Shown here: one piece after another, positions 16,890-25,456 of the stretch
Layout of the letters: each line of letters opens with the position of its first letter
Numbering within the stretch: the first letter of the stretch is position 1
From: Allosediminivita pacifica
GTDB taxonomy: Bacteria; Pseudomonadota; Alphaproteobacteria; Rhodobacterales; Rhodobacteraceae
DNA length: 64,000 nucleotides
NCBI RefSeq assembly: GCF_003054175.1
Contig: NZ_QBKN01000009.1
Coordinates: 82,207 to 146,206 of the forward strand
Direction: 5' to 3'
Notes under the pieces: model-generated
Database searches by the model: none
What the model saw: the letters and a program-made list of their open reading frames with translations, nothing else
What the model was told of the DNA's origin: nothing
Program-made: the position numbers and the translations under genes

Positions 16890-17723
16890 ATGCTCGACTG
16901 GCTGACCGAATACAAGCTCCCCGTGGGCGACGTGGCCGAGGCCGTCTTCGACTGGCTGCAGGCCAACGGCGGCTGGTTCTTCGACGGCCTGGCGCTGGCC
17001 ATGGAATGGCTGATCGACTGGATCCTCTTCCTCTTCCAGGCGCCCCATCCCTTCATCGTCGTCGCCATCCTCACCGCCGCCACCTGGGCGCTGCACCGCA
17101 ACTGGCAGGTGCCAGCCCTTGTCGCCGCCGGCTTCCTCTTCGTGCTCAACCAGGGCTACTGGGAGGAAACCTCCGAAAGCCTCACGCTGGTCCTCTCGGC
17201 CTGCGTGGTCTGCATGGGGGTGGGGGTCCCCATCGGCATCGCCGCCGCCCACCGCCCCGCCCTCTACCGCTGGCTGAGGCCGGTGCTCGACCTGATGCAG
17301 ACCCTGCCCACCTTCGTCTACCTCATCCCCGCCATCGTCTTCTTCGGCATCGGCATGGTCCCGGGCCTGATCGCCACGGTCATCTTCGTAGTGCCCGCCC
17401 CGATCCGCCTGACCCACCTCGGCATCTCCTCGACGCCGACCTCGCTGATCGAGGCCGCCGACGCCTTCGGCGCGACCCCCTCGCAGAAGCTCTGGAAGGT
17501 CGAGTTGCCCTCGGCCCTGCCGCAGATCATGGCGGGCCTGAACCAGACCATCATGCTCTCGCTCTCCATGGTCGTCATCGCCGCCCTCGTGGGCGCCGAC
17601 GGCCTCGGCGTGCCGGTGGTCCGGGCCCTCAACCGCGTCGACACCGGCCTCGGCTTCGAGGCGGGGCTCATCATCGTCGTCGTCGCCATCCTTCTCGACC
17701 GCGCCCTGAGGATCGACAAATGA
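16890..17723 (+). CDS. choW: Choline ABC transporter permease
   Basis: A 277-residue inner-membrane permease of the OpuAB/ProW type. It has about six to seven hydrophobic segments and the conserved permease loop EAADAFGATPSQKLWKVELPSALPQIMAGLNQTIM (roughly residues 190-225), which contacts the ATPase. The N-terminal WLTEYKLPVGDVAEAVFDWLQ is typical of choline permeases. AAAGGA lies upstream of the ATG at 16890. Its stop overlaps the choV ATG (ATGA). A family 2 repeat separates it from choX. Confidence 0.92.
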   Translation: MLDWLTEYKLPVGDVAEAVFDWLQANGGWFFDGLALAMEWLIDWILFLFQAPHPFIVVAILTAATWALHRNWQVPALVAAGFLFVLNQGYWEETSESLTLVLSACVVCMGVGVPIGIAAAHRPALYRWLRPVLDLMQTLPTFVYLIPAIVFFGIGMVPGLIATVIFVVPAPIRLTHLGISSTPTSLIEAADAFGATPSQKLWKVELPSALPQIMAGLNQTIMLSLSMVVIAALVGADGLGVPVVRALNRVDTGLGFEAGLIIVVVAILLDRALRIDK

Positions 17724-18715
17724 GTGCCGTGACCTTCGACAACGTCTCGATCATGTTCGGCGACGCCCCCGAGAAAGCGCTGCCGCTCGCCGATCAGGGC
17801 CAGAGCCGGGCCGAGATCCAGCAGGCCACCGACCAGGTCCTCGGCGTCCACGATGCCTCCCTCGAGGTCGAGGAGGGCGAGACGCTGGTGCTCATGGGCC
17901 TCTCCGGCTCGGGTAAGTCGACACTCCTGAGGGCCGTGAACGGCCTCAACCCGGTCGTCCGCGGCCGGGTGCTGGTCAAGGACGGCGAGGAGCAGGTCGA
18001 CGTCACCGCCTGCTCCGCCACCCGCCTGCGAAAGCTGCGGCAGAACCGCGTGGCCATGGTCTTCCAGCAGTTCGGCCTGCTGCCCTGGCGGACGGTCTCG
18101 GAAAATGTCGGCTTCGGGCTGGAACTGGCCGGGGCCGAGGACCGCCGCGAGCGCGTCGCCCGGCAGCTGAATCTCGTGGGCCTCGACGGCTGGGGGGAGC
18201 GCAAGGTGGGCGAGCTTTCGGGGGGCATGCAGCAGCGGGTGGGCCTCGCCCGCGCCTTCGCCACGGACGCGCCGATCCTGCTCATGGACGAGCCCTTCAG
18301 CGCGCTCGACCCGCTGATCCGGACCCGGTTGCAGGACGAGCTGATCCAGCTTCAGGATGAACTCAAACGGACCATCATCTTCGTCAGCCACGATCTCGAC
18401 GAGGCCTTCAAGATCGGTGCCCGCATCGCCATCATGGAGGGCGGGCGGATCGTGCAGTGCGGCACCCCGCGCGAGATCTTCTCGAACCCCGCCTCGGACT
18501 ACGTGGCCGACTTCGTGGCCAACATGAACCCGCTCGGCGTGCTGACCGCCCGCGACGTTCTGGAACCCGGCGAGGGGGAGCGGTCCATCGCGGCGGAGAC
18601 CCCCATCCGGGAGGTCATGCCCCTCTTGCGCGAGGGGCCGCTGAGCGTGATGGAGGGCGATCACCACCTCGGGCGGGTGACGGCCCAGAGCGTGGTCGAG
18701 AGGCTGTCTGCCTGA
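17720..18715 (+). CDS. choV: Choline ABC transporter ATP-binding protein
   Basis: A 331-residue ATPase of the ProV/OpuAA type. Visible motifs are Walker A GLSGSGKST (60-68), Q-loop VFQQFGLLPWRTV, ABC signature LSGGMQQR (166-173), Walker B ILLMDEPFSALDP (D190, E191) and the switch His in FVSHDLDEA. The N-terminal 40 residues before the first core strand are a ChoV feature. The C-terminal part is shorter than the two CBS domains of osmoregulated ProV, consistent with a catabolic choline importer. It is coupled to choW; a family 1 repeat begins one base after its stop. Confidence 0.93.
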   Translation: MSAVTFDNVSIMFGDAPEKALPLADQGQSRAEIQQATDQVLGVHDASLEVEEGETLVLMGLSGSGKSTLLRAVNGLNPVVRGRVLVKDGEEQVDVTACSATRLRKLRQNRVAMVFQQFGLLPWRTVSENVGFGLELAGAEDRRERVARQLNLVGLDGWGERKVGELSGGMQQRVGLARAFATDAPILLMDEPFSALDPLIRTRLQDELIQLQDELKRTIIFVSHDLDEAFKIGARIAIMEGGRIVQCGTPREIFSNPASDYVADFVANMNPLGVLTARDVLEPGEGERSIAAETPIREVMPLLREGPLSVMEGDHHLGRVTAQSVVERLSA

Positions 18716-18782
18716 GCTTCTTCTTGGGAGAAATACTCCGGGGGTGAACCGGCCCGAAGGGGCGGGAGGGGGCAGAGCCCCC
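18716..18782 (-). repeat. Dispersed intergenic repeat family 1, copy 3
   Basis: It starts GCTTCTTCTTGGGAGAAATAC directly after the choV TGA and ends GGGGGCAGAGCCCCC. Both halves can form hairpins. Together with family 2 copy C it fills most of the 305-base gap before the aldo/keto reductase gene. Confidence 0.8.
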
Positions 18783-18818
18783 TTCGATTTTCCCGGAGGG
18801 ATAATCGCTCCCCAAGGG

Positions 18819-18900
18819 TGTCCCGGGCCGGGACATTCGCGCACCCCAGTAAAATCAATGGCTTAATAACTCTGCTTAACCAGATCTTAGGAATGTCCCG
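18819..18900 (+). repeat. Dispersed intergenic repeat family 2, copy C
   Basis: It opens with the hairpin TGTCCCGGGCCGGGACA, continues with AAAATCAATGGCTTAATAAC and GCTTAACC, and ends TTAGGAATGTCCC. With copy D it defines the family. The remaining gap to 19020 shows no further element that I recognise. Confidence 0.82.
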
Positions 18901-19020
18901 CGGGATGGGCCCGTGAGATGCGCTGCGCAGGGACCTCGTGCAAGGAGGCACCAAGGGTGCTCTTGGCACCGCCGCAAAGGTGCCTATGCTGCGCGCGCAA
19001 ACGAACAGGGGAACGCGACG

Positions 19021-20061
19021 ATGCAGATGCGGAAACTGGGCTGGACCGACCTTCAGGTCTCGGAACTGTGCCTCGGCACGATGACCTACGGCAACCAGAC
19101 CCCGCCCGAGGATGCCTACGCCCAGATCGAGATGGCGCAGGCGGCGGGCATCAACTTCATGGATGCCGCCGAGATGTACCCGGTGAACCCGGTGCGCAAA
19201 GAGACCATCGGCCTGACGGAGCAGATCCTCGGCGACTGGTTCGAGAAGAGCGGGAAGCGCAACGACTGGATCCTCGCCACCAAGCAGGCCGGTGTCGGCT
19301 CGCTCTGGCGCGAGGGCACGGCGATCAGCTCCGAGACCATCCCGCAGGCGATCGAGGGATCGCTGAAGCGGCTCAAGACCGACGTGATCGACCTCTACCA
19401 GTTCCACTGGCCGAACCGGGGCAGCTACCACTTCCGCCAGAACTGGCGCTACGATCCGGCGGGGCAGGACAAGGCCGCCAACCTGCAGCACATGCAGGAT
19501 GCGCTGGGCGCGCTTCAGCGCGAAGTCGAGCGGGGCACGATCCGCTATTTCGGCCTGTCGAACGATACCGCCTGGGGCACGGCGCAATGGGCGCGCATGG
19601 CCGAGGAGACCGGCGGCCCGCGCGTGGTGTCGGTGCAGAACGAGTATTCGCTGATGTACCGGCTGGCCGACACGGACCTTGCCGAGGCGCTCATCAACGA
19701 GCAGGTCGGCCTGCTGCCCTTCTCGCCGCTGGCCTGCGGGTTGCTGACGGGCAAGTACCAGGGCGGCGCGCTGCCCGAGGGATCGCGCATGGCGATCAAC
19801 GGCGATCTCGGCGGGCGCAAGTATCCCCGCGCCTTCGAGGCGGTGGACGCCTACCTGAAGGTGGCCGAGGACTTCGGGCTGGATCCGGTGCACATGGCGC
19901 TCGCGTGGTCGGCGCGGCGGTCCTTCGTGTCCTCGTCGATCTTCGGGGCGACCACCGTGGCGCAGCTCGAGCGGTCGCTCGGAGCGGCGGACGTGACGCT
20001 GAGCGAGGAGCTTCTGGAGAAGCTCGACGAGGTGCACCGGGCCCATCCGCTGCCCTACTGA
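19021..20061 (+). CDS. Aldo/keto reductase (Tas-like)
   Basis: A 346-residue NADPH-dependent oxidoreductase of the AKR superfamily, closest in build to Tas of E. coli. The catalytic tetrad is present: D48 and Y53 in NFMDAAEMYP, K88 in ILATKQ, and H129 in LYQFHWPNR. The YFGLSNDTAWG and PFSPLACGLLTGKY strands and the C-terminal SSIFGATTVAQLERSLGA coenzyme loop are family features. An ATG six bases downstream (MRKLGWT) is an equally possible start. The substrate is unknown. The gene ends before a 560-base palindrome-rich gap. Confidence 0.92.
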   Translation: MQMRKLGWTDLQVSELCLGTMTYGNQTPPEDAYAQIEMAQAAGINFMDAAEMYPVNPVRKETIGLTEQILGDWFEKSGKRNDWILATKQAGVGSLWREGTAISSETIPQAIEGSLKRLKTDVIDLYQFHWPNRGSYHFRQNWRYDPAGQDKAANLQHMQDALGALQREVERGTIRYFGLSNDTAWGTAQWARMAEETGGPRVVSVQNEYSLMYRLADTDLAEALINEQVGLLPFSPLACGLLTGKYQGGALPEGSRMAINGDLGGRKYPRAFEAVDAYLKVAEDFGLDPVHMALAWSARRSFVSSSIFGATTVAQLERSLGAADVTLSEELLEKLDEVHRAHPLPY

Positions 20062-20101
20062 GGGTCGCGGCCGAGCTACCCCGTCCCACTGCCTGCCCCC
20101 T

Positions 20102-20302
20102 CCCTAGCCCTCCCCCTGGCAGGGGGAGGGGATGTGTTGCGCTTGGCGGCTGGTGGGGGGGCTGTTTTCCGAGCGTGCCTGGTCTCCGACCCTTCCTCGC
20201 TGAAATCATGCCCCCGGCATGATTTCCGGGCGCTCGGAAGCCCTCACCCTAACCCTCTCCCCCAAGGGGAGAGGGGACCTGTTGCGCCTGGGGTTGGTGG
20301 GG
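20102..20302. repeat. Two direct copies of a CCCTCACCCTAACCCTCTCCC-type palindromic repeat
   Basis: Copies at about 20102-20158 and 20241-20302 share the pattern CCCTA-CCCTC-CCCC, a GGGGAGAGGGGA arm, TGTTGCGC and TGGTGGGG. Each forms a strong GC hairpin. Similar palindromic repeats are scattered in many proteobacterial genomes. They bracket the nested palindrome at 20167-20239 in the gene-free stretch 20062-20623. Confidence 0.75.
20167..20239. repeat. Nested perfect palindrome
   Basis: Outer arms TTCCGAGCG (20167-20175) and CGCTCGGAA (20231-20239) pair perfectly. Inside is an 11-bp hairpin GAAATCATGCC/GGCATGATTTC (20202-20212 and 20216-20226) with loop CCC. It lies between two convergent genes. 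It may work as a transcription barrier or be a small mobile palindrome. Confidence 0.75.
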
Positions 20303-20413
20303 CGCTGAGCCGGGCGGGCGCCGGACCGTGGTTTGGCGCTGCGACCTTCGGGGTGGGTGTTTTATGTTGGCCAGATCCGGATGACATCTGATCGACATGC
20401 TTTAATTGCCAAA

Positions 20414-20488
20414 GCGCCAGACCGTCACGCCGGAGGCGTGCCGACAGGATAGTCGGCGCACCTCTGGTGCGACGGGACGGTCCGGCGC
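20414..20488. other. Cloverleaf-like structured element
   Basis: A 13-bp outer stem (20414-20426 with 20476-20488, one mismatch) encloses three adjoining perfect hairpins: ACGCC/GGCGT, GCCGAC/GTCGGC (20040s, loop AGGATA at 20446-20451) and GCACC/GGTGC (20458-20470). A further small hairpin GGGCC/GGCCC follows near 20499. No coding frame looks real here. It may be a structured RNA or a DNA palindrome; see findings. Confidence 0.6.
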
Positions 20489-20623
20489 TCGCCCGGCGGG
20501 CCTTCGGCCCTTGTCCCGCTCGGTTGGGTCTTGCGCAGCTAGTGCGGCGTGATCAAAGCTCGGGAAGGCCACCGCGAGCGGCTGCGATGCGCGGCTCGGT
20601 GCGAGTGCGTATCGGTCTGCCCC

Positions 20624-21067
20624 TCAGGCCTCGGTGTCCATCCAGATGGTCACGGGGCCGTCGTTGACGAGGCTCACCTGCATGTCGGCGCCGAAGCGGC
20701 CCGTGGCCACGGGCACGCCCTGCGCCTGCAGTTGCGCCGCGAAATACTCGTAGAGCCTCTCGCCCTCGTCCGGGGGCGCTGCGGTGGAAAAGCCGGGGCG
20801 GTTGCCGCTGCGTGTGTCGGCGGCGAGCGTGAACTGGCTGACCACCAGCGCGCCGCCCTCGGTATCGAGCAGCGAGCGGTTCATGCGGCCCGCGTCATCC
20901 TTGAAGATGCGCAGCTTGGCGATCTTGGCGGCGAGCTTGTCGGCCTGCGCCTGCGTGTCGCCCTGCATGGCGCAGATCAGCACGAGCACGCCGGGGCCGG
21001 TTTCGCCCAGCGTGGCGCCCGAGACCTCGACCCGGGCCTGCGAGACGCGCTGGATGAGCGCCCTCAC
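20624..21067 (-). CDS. dtd: D-aminoacyl-tRNA deacylase
   Basis: A 147-residue proofreading enzyme that hydrolyses D-amino acids from mischarged tRNA. Family features are the start [32 protein letters not shown] (near 78-95) and the C-terminal [11 protein letters not shown], which carries the Gly-cisPro element. Translation starts at GTG 21067, overlapping the sugar kinase stop as GTGA. An extended frame back to 21082 lies inside the kinase gene and is unlikely. It is last of a probable four-gene unit: zinc-ribbon protein, GST, kinase, dtd. Confidence 0.95.
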   Translation of the reverse strand: MRALIQRVSQARVEVSGATLGETGPGVLVLICAMQGDTQAQADKLAAKIAKLRIFKDDAGRMNRSLLDTEGGALVVSQFTLAADTRSGNRPGFSTAAPPDEGERLYEYFAAQLQAQGVPVATGRFGADMQVSLVNDGPVTIWMDTEA

Positions 21068-21963
21068 AGTTCGCTCTCCCACGGGGGATTGGCGCCGGCG
21101 CGGCTGACGGTGACGGCGGCGGCGCGGGTGCCGAGGGCGGCTGCGGTCTCCAGCACCTCCATCTTGGCCATGCGCAGCGCGCCGCGCGTCAGGATCCCCT
21201 CGCGCGAAAGGCCCGCGAGGAAGCCGCCGTTGAAGGTGTCGCCCGCGCCCACGGTGTCGACGACGGTGACGGGGTGGGCGTCGGCGTGGCCGTCGGACTT
21301 GGGCGTGACGATGTCGACACCCTCGGCGCCGCGGGTGACCAGCACCACGGTGGTGCCGCGCGCGATGAGATCCTGCGGCGTGGTGCCGAGCCAGTCCATG
21401 TCCTCGTCCGAGAGCTTGACGATGTCGGCGCGGGCGAGGATGCGGTCGAGCCTTGCGCGGAAGGTGGCCTCGTCCCGGATGAAGCCGGGGCGGATGTTGG
21501 GATCGACCATGACGATGCGGTCGCCGGCCCGTTCGGCCAGCGCGGCGTAGGTGTCGGCCCCCGGTTCGGCGGCGAGGCTGATGCCGCCGAGGAAGAGCGT
21601 GGTGATCTCCTCGCCAAGCTCGGGCAGGTCATCCTCGGTCAGCATGCGCCCGGCGGTGTTCTCGTCGTAGAAGGCGTAGCGGGCCTGGCCGTCGGTGAGG
21701 GTGACGAAGGCGAGCGTGGTGGGCCGGTCGCTGCGGTCGGCGTGGGTGTAGTCGACGTTGGAGGCGGTCATGGCGCGGGCCAGCACGTCGCCGAAGAGGT
21801 CGGTGGAGAGCCCGCCGAACCAGCCCACCGGCGCGCCGAGGCGGCCGAGCGCGATGGCGGTGTTGAAGACCGCGCCGCCCGCGAGGGGGGCGAAGGCGGG
21901 GTCGCCCTGTGCGGTTTCGCGGGGCAGCATGTCGATCAGGGCTTCGCCGCAGCAGAGGATCAT
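21064..21963 (-). CDS. PfkB family carbohydrate kinase (fructokinase-like)
   Basis: A 299-residue sugar kinase of the ribokinase superfamily. PfkB signature 1 appears in [25 protein letters not shown] (about 40-64), and signature 2 with the catalytic Asp in [19 protein letters not shown] (around 240-258). The N-terminus [14 protein letters not shown] is typical of fructokinases. The exact sugar cannot be read from sequence, and no sugar transporter is adjacent. It is coupled to dtd by a 4-base overlap and starts 19 bases after the GST gene. Confidence 0.9.
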   Translation of the reverse strand: MILCCGEALIDMLPRETAQGDPAFAPLAGGAVFNTAIALGRLGAPVGWFGGLSTDLFGDVLARAMTASNVDYTHADRSDRPTTLAFVTLTDGQARYAFYDENTAGRMLTEDDLPELGEEITTLFLGGISLAAEPGADTYAALAERAGDRIVMVDPNIRPGFIRDEATFRARLDRILARADIVKLSDEDMDWLGTTPQDLIARGTTVVLVTRGAEGVDIVTPKSDGHADAHPVTVVDTVGAGDTFNGGFLAGLSREGILTRGALRMAKMEVLETAAALGTRAAAVTVSRAGANPPWESEL

Positions 21964-21982
21964 GGTCCGGGTCCTTGGGTCG

Positions 21983-22657
21983 TCACTTTGCCTTGCCATA
22001 GCGGTAAGCGCCGCCGCGGTCGAGCGCCCGCTGGTAGGCCGGGCGCGCGCGCATGGTTTCGAGCCACTTGTCGAGCGCGGGCGTGGGCGTCCGGCCCGGG
22101 ATGCGGGACAGGCCCGCCTCGACCGGGAAGCTCATCATCACGTCGGCGGCGGTGAAGGCGGGCCCGGCGAAGAAGCCGTCGCGTTCCAGTTCCGCCTCCC
22201 AGAAGGCGCGGTGGTCCTTCAGCTGCGGGTCGAGGAAGGTCTCGTCCATGCCCTGGGCGATCTTGCGGCCGAGCGGGCGCAGGAGGGCGGGCAGGCGCGC
22301 GGGCATGGCGGAGAAGACGAGCTTCATGACCAGCAGCGGCATGGCCGAGCCCTCGGCGTAGTGCAGCCAGTAGGCGTGGCGCAGGGCGGCGTCGGTGCCG
22401 GGGGTGGGGTGGAGCGCGTGGTCGGGGTCGAAGCGGGCGAGCAGGTACTCGGTGATGGCGCCGCTTTCGGCGATGACGCGGTTGTCGTGCTCGATCACCG
22501 GGCTCTTGCCGAGGGGGTGGATGTCCTTGAGCGCGCGGGGCGCGCGCATGTCGGGGCGGCGATGGTAGGTGACCACCTCGTAGTCCTGGCCCAGCTCCTC
22601 GAGCAGCCAGAGGATGCGCTGGGCGCGGGAATCGTCGAGGTAGTGTACGCGGATCAT
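21983..22657 (-). CDS. Glutathione S-transferase family protein
   Basis: A 224-residue GST with a thioredoxin-like N-domain (MIRVHYLDDSRAQRILWLLEELG, GKSPVIEHDNRVIAESGAI at about 50-69) and an all-helical C-domain. The likely catalytic residue in the first loop is Ser10 or Tyr6; no cysteine is present there, so this is unlike the CPWA reductase at 12214. The substrate is unknown. It lies 12 bases downstream of the zinc-ribbon membrane protein gene and just before the sugar kinase. Confidence 0.9.
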   Translation of the reverse strand: MIRVHYLDDSRAQRILWLLEELGQDYEVVTYHRRPDMRAPRALKDIHPLGKSPVIEHDNRVIAESGAITEYLLARFDPDHALHPTPGTDAALRHAYWLHYAEGSAMPLLVMKLVFSAMPARLPALLRPLGRKIAQGMDETFLDPQLKDHRAFWEAELERDGFFAGPAFTAADVMMSFPVEAGLSRIPGRTPTPALDKWLETMRARPAYQRALDRGGAYRYGKAK

Positions 22658-22669
22658 CCGGGGGCCTTT

Positions 22670-23755
22670 CTATTGGCTCTGTGCCGCGATGTAGCCCACC
22701 ACGGCGGCGAGCAAGGCCCCCACCGCCACGGCAAGCGCGATCTTCCAGGCCGACCAGGGCCGTTCGCCCTGCACGCGGCCGGTGCGGCCGTTGACGACGA
22801 AGCGGTAGGTGTCGCCGCGGTACTTGTAGGCGGCCATCCAGACCGGCAGCAGGACGTGCTTGAAGGTGACGGCGCTGACCGAGGTGTCGATGCGGTGGAT
22901 GCGCTGGCGGTCGCCGCCGATGTCGAACTTCACGTCGCGCTCGATCACGCGGTCCATCTTGTGGCGGGCCTCGGTGTAGCCGTCGGAAAGTTCGATCTGA
23001 TAGCCCTCGGCGCGGAAACCGGCGAGGTATTCCGGGTGGTAGGGCTCCAGCGCGGCGAGGTCCCAGGGTTCGAGCGCGTCGGTGAATTTCTTGGGCAGCG
23101 AGCGCGAGGCCAGCACCAGCACGTCGTCGAAGAAGCGCGAGACGCGGCCCGAGGCATGGCGCCAGCGGATCTTCTGGACGCGCACCGTCTGTCGCTTGCC
23201 GTCGCGCATGACGGTGCGGGTGGTGTAGTAAACGGTGCCGCGCTCGCCGGCATAGTCAGAGGCGGTCTGCGCGTCGAAGGTCCAGTAGGGCACGTAGATG
23301 CCCTGCATCTTCCGGCCGCGGCGGGCGTAGTCCTTGAGGCCGTTCGGCGCGAACCAGAGCCGGCCCAGCCAGTCCTTCATCGCCGCATGCGCCGCCGGTT
23401 CGTCCAGCGCGAAGGGCAGCAGCGCCCGGGGCTTGATATGGCGGTGCGTACCCGTGTCCGTGACCACCGGCGTGGCGCAGTAGGGGCATTCGGCGGCGTG
23501 ACTGTCGGGATCGAACTCGATCTGTGCCGCGCAGTTGGGGCAGGTCGAGACGCGCGTTTCTTCCATCTCCTGCTGCGGAAGCTGGCTGTCGAGTGCGGCG
23601 CGGAAGTCGAGTTCGCGGATGCCGCCTTCCCAGGGGCTGGGCGGGGAAACCTCGGCCTCGGCACCGCAGTGGTCGCAGACCAGTCGCCCGCGTGCCGGAT
23701 CGAACCGGTAGTCGGCGCCGCACTGGTCGCAGGGAAAGCGGTGTTCGTCTGTCAT
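22670..23755 (-). CDS. TFIIB-type zinc-ribbon membrane protein (YdjG-like)
   Basis: A 361-residue protein often mislabelled as a primosomal or helicase protein. Two zinc ribbons are seen: C9, C12, C27, C30, then C72, C75, C90, C93. A middle domain with the GIYVPYWTFDA strand follows, and a single C-terminal membrane helix (about 335-357), so it is tail-anchored with the ribbons in the cytoplasm. The domain order matches YdjG of Bacillus subtilis, which works beside the SPFH protein YdjI; a YdjI-like gene lies at 36195 here. It is divergent from another zinc-ribbon gene. Function is inferred only. Confidence 0.85.
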   Translation of the reverse strand: MTDEHRFPCDQCGADYRFDPARGRLVCDHCGAEAEVSPPSPWEGGIRELDFRAALDSQLPQQEMEETRVSTCPNCAAQIEFDPDSHAAECPYCATPVVTDTGTHRHIKPRALLPFALDEPAAHAAMKDWLGRLWFAPNGLKDYARRGRKMQGIYVPYWTFDAQTASDYAGERGTVYYTTRTVMRDGKRQTVRVQKIRWRHASGRVSRFFDDVLVLASRSLPKKFTDALEPWDLAALEPYHPEYLAGFRAEGYQIELSDGYTEARHKMDRVIERDVKFDIGGDRQRIHRIDTSVSAVTFKHVLLPVWMAAYKYRGDTYRFVVNGRTGRVQGERPWSAWKIALAVAVGALLAAVVGYIAAQSQ

Positions 23756-23897
23756 GGGGCCCTCGTGGAACGCGGGCGCCACCCTATCCAAGCGGGCGCG
23801 GAAGGGAAGAGGGCCGCGGCGGTCCGTCCCGGCAGGCCCGCGCCGGCTTGCACCCCGCAAGAGAGGTGCCGATATCGGGGGCAAATCCGGAGACCAC

Positions 23898-24245
23898 ATG
23901 CCCCAGACCACCAAGATCGCCACCTGCACCTATTGCGGCACGCGCGCCGCGCTCGTGCTGAAGGGCGCCACCCGGCACGAACTGGCCTGCCAGGCCTGCG
24001 GGGCGCCGCTGCATGACCTCAAGCGCCTGCCCGAGGGCCGCGTCGACGCGGAAGCGCATCGCCCGCCCCGGAAGGGCAAGAAGGGCAAGCGCAAGGGATC
24101 GGTGCCCGTGCCGCCCTGGGGCGCATGGGAGGAACCGCTGAAGCAGATGTCGAAGGGGAAGACGCGGAAGAAGAAGCGGAAGAAAACGCTCGGCCGCCGG
24201 ATGCTCGGCGAGGCATTCGACCTCATCGAGGACATCTTCGACTGA
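23898..24245 (+). CDS. Small zinc-ribbon protein with basic tail
   Basis: A 115-residue protein. The N-terminal ribbon has C10, C13, C31 and C34 (CTYCG, CQACG). A long Lys/Arg/Gly linker follows, with two clusters such as KKGKRKG and KTRKKKRKK, and the tail ends in a hydrophobic/acidic helix (EAFDLIEDIFD). No enzyme motif is visible. The basic tract could bind nucleic acid or acidic lipid. It is divergent from the YdjG-like gene with 142 bases between, suggesting shared control. The longer frame from 23754 is not supported by a ribosome site. Confidence 0.75.
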   Translation: MPQTTKIATCTYCGTRAALVLKGATRHELACQACGAPLHDLKRLPEGRVDAEAHRPPRKGKKGKRKGSVPVPPWGAWEEPLKQMSKGKTRKKKRKKTLGRRMLGEAFDLIEDIFD

Positions 24246-24325
24246 TCCGCGGCGTCGCGCGGCGCATCGCCTCTGGCCATCCGGGCCCTGCTGGCTTATT
24301 TCGCCCACAGATGCGCGAGGCCCTC

Positions 24326-25456
24326 ATGACTCAACACTACGAAACACCCGGACCCGTCGAAAGCAACTGGCGCGATGCGATCTCCTCGATCGAGGAGATC
24401 ATCGAGGATGCCCGCAACGGCCGGATGTTCATCCTTGTCGATCACGAGGACCGCGAGAACGAGGGCGACCTCGTCATTCCCGCGCAATGGGCCACGCCGG
24501 ACGCCATCAACTTCATGGCGCTCTACGGCCGCGGGCTGATCTGCCTGGCACTCACCGGCGGTCGGATCGAGGAACTGGGCCTGCAGCTCATGTCCACGAA
24601 CAACTCCTCGCGCCATGAGACCGCCTTTACCACCTCGATCGAGGCGCGCGAGGGCGTGACGACGGGCATTTCCGCCGCCGACCGCGCGCGCACCGTGCAG
24701 GTGGCCATCGATGCCTCCAAGGGCGCGGGCGACATCGCCACGCCGGGCCACGTCTTTCCGCTGCGCGCCCGCGACGGCGGCGTGCTGGTGCGGGCCGGCC
24801 ATACCGAGGCCGCGGTGGACGTGTCGCGGCTGGCGGGCCTGAACCCCTCGGGCGTGATCTGCGAGATCATGAACGACGACGGCAGCATGGCGCGCCTTCC
24901 CGAACTCGTGGCCTTCGCGCAGCGCCACGGGATCAAGATCGGCACCATCTCGGACCTGATCGGTTACCGCCGCCGCCACGACAACCTCGTCCGCGTGCGC
25001 ACCGAAGAGGTCATCGCCTCGGAGTTCGGCGGCGACTGGAACATGCGGATCTACACCGACGAGACCCACGGAGACGAACATATCGTCCTCTCCAAGGGCG
25101 ATCTGACCACCGAAGACCCGGTGCTGGTGCGGATGCACGCCATGGACCCGATGCTCGACATCATCGGCACCGGCCCCGGTGGCCGCGCCGACGAGTTCCG
25201 CGACGCCATGCGTGCCGTGGCCGAGGAGGGCCGGGGTGTGGTGGTCCTGCTGCGCGACACCGACATGAAGCTCGACGTCCACGACGAGGTCAGCCCCCGC
25301 ACGCTGCGCCAGTACGGGCTCGGCGCGCAGATCCTGTCCTCGCTGGGCCTGTCGGAGCTGATCCTTCTCACCAATTCGCCGACCCCCCGCGTGGTGGGCC
25401 TCGAGGCCTACGGGCTCGAGATCGTCGGCACCCGCAAGATATCGGAGCTTGGCTGA
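24326..25456 (+). CDS. ribB: 3,4-dihydroxy-2-butanone 4-phosphate synthase with degenerate GTP cyclohydrolase II domain
   Basis: A 376-residue protein. The N-half (to about 210) is DHBP synthase, which makes the four-carbon riboflavin precursor from ribulose 5-phosphate: RENEGD (43-48), STNNSSRHETAFTTSI and the AGHTEAAVD histidine motif are intact. The C-half has the GTP cyclohydrolase II fold, but the three zinc cysteines of RibA are absent and no ECLTGD-type motif is seen, so that half should not be a cyclohydrolase. Such RibBX-type fusions are known in alphaproteobacteria. The stop overlaps the ribH ATG by one base. Confidence 0.93.
   Translation: MTQHYETPGPVESNWRDAISSIEEIIEDARNGRMFILVDHEDRENEGDLVIPAQWATPDAINFMALYGRGLICLALTGGRIEELGLQLMSTNNSSRHETAFTTSIEAREGVTTGISAADRARTVQVAIDASKGAGDIATPGHVFPLRARDGGVLVRAGHTEAAVDVSRLAGLNPSGVICEIMNDDGSMARLPELVAFAQRHGIKIGTISDLIGYRRRHDNLVRVRTEEVIASEFGGDWNMRIYTDETHGDEHIVLSKGDLTTEDPVLVRMHAMDPMLDIIGTGPGGRADEFRDAMRAVAEEGRGVVVLLRDTDMKLDVHDEVSPRTLRQYGLGAQILSSLGLSELILLTNSPTPRVVGLEAYGLEIVGTRKISELG

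Noticed and set aside
21758..24016. A 752-codon open frame on the plus strand
   Set aside because: It runs antisense to the sugar kinase, GST and zinc-ribbon genes, all with clear motifs. Its Ala/Gly/Val/Arg-rich translation is typical of shadow frames in high-GC DNA.
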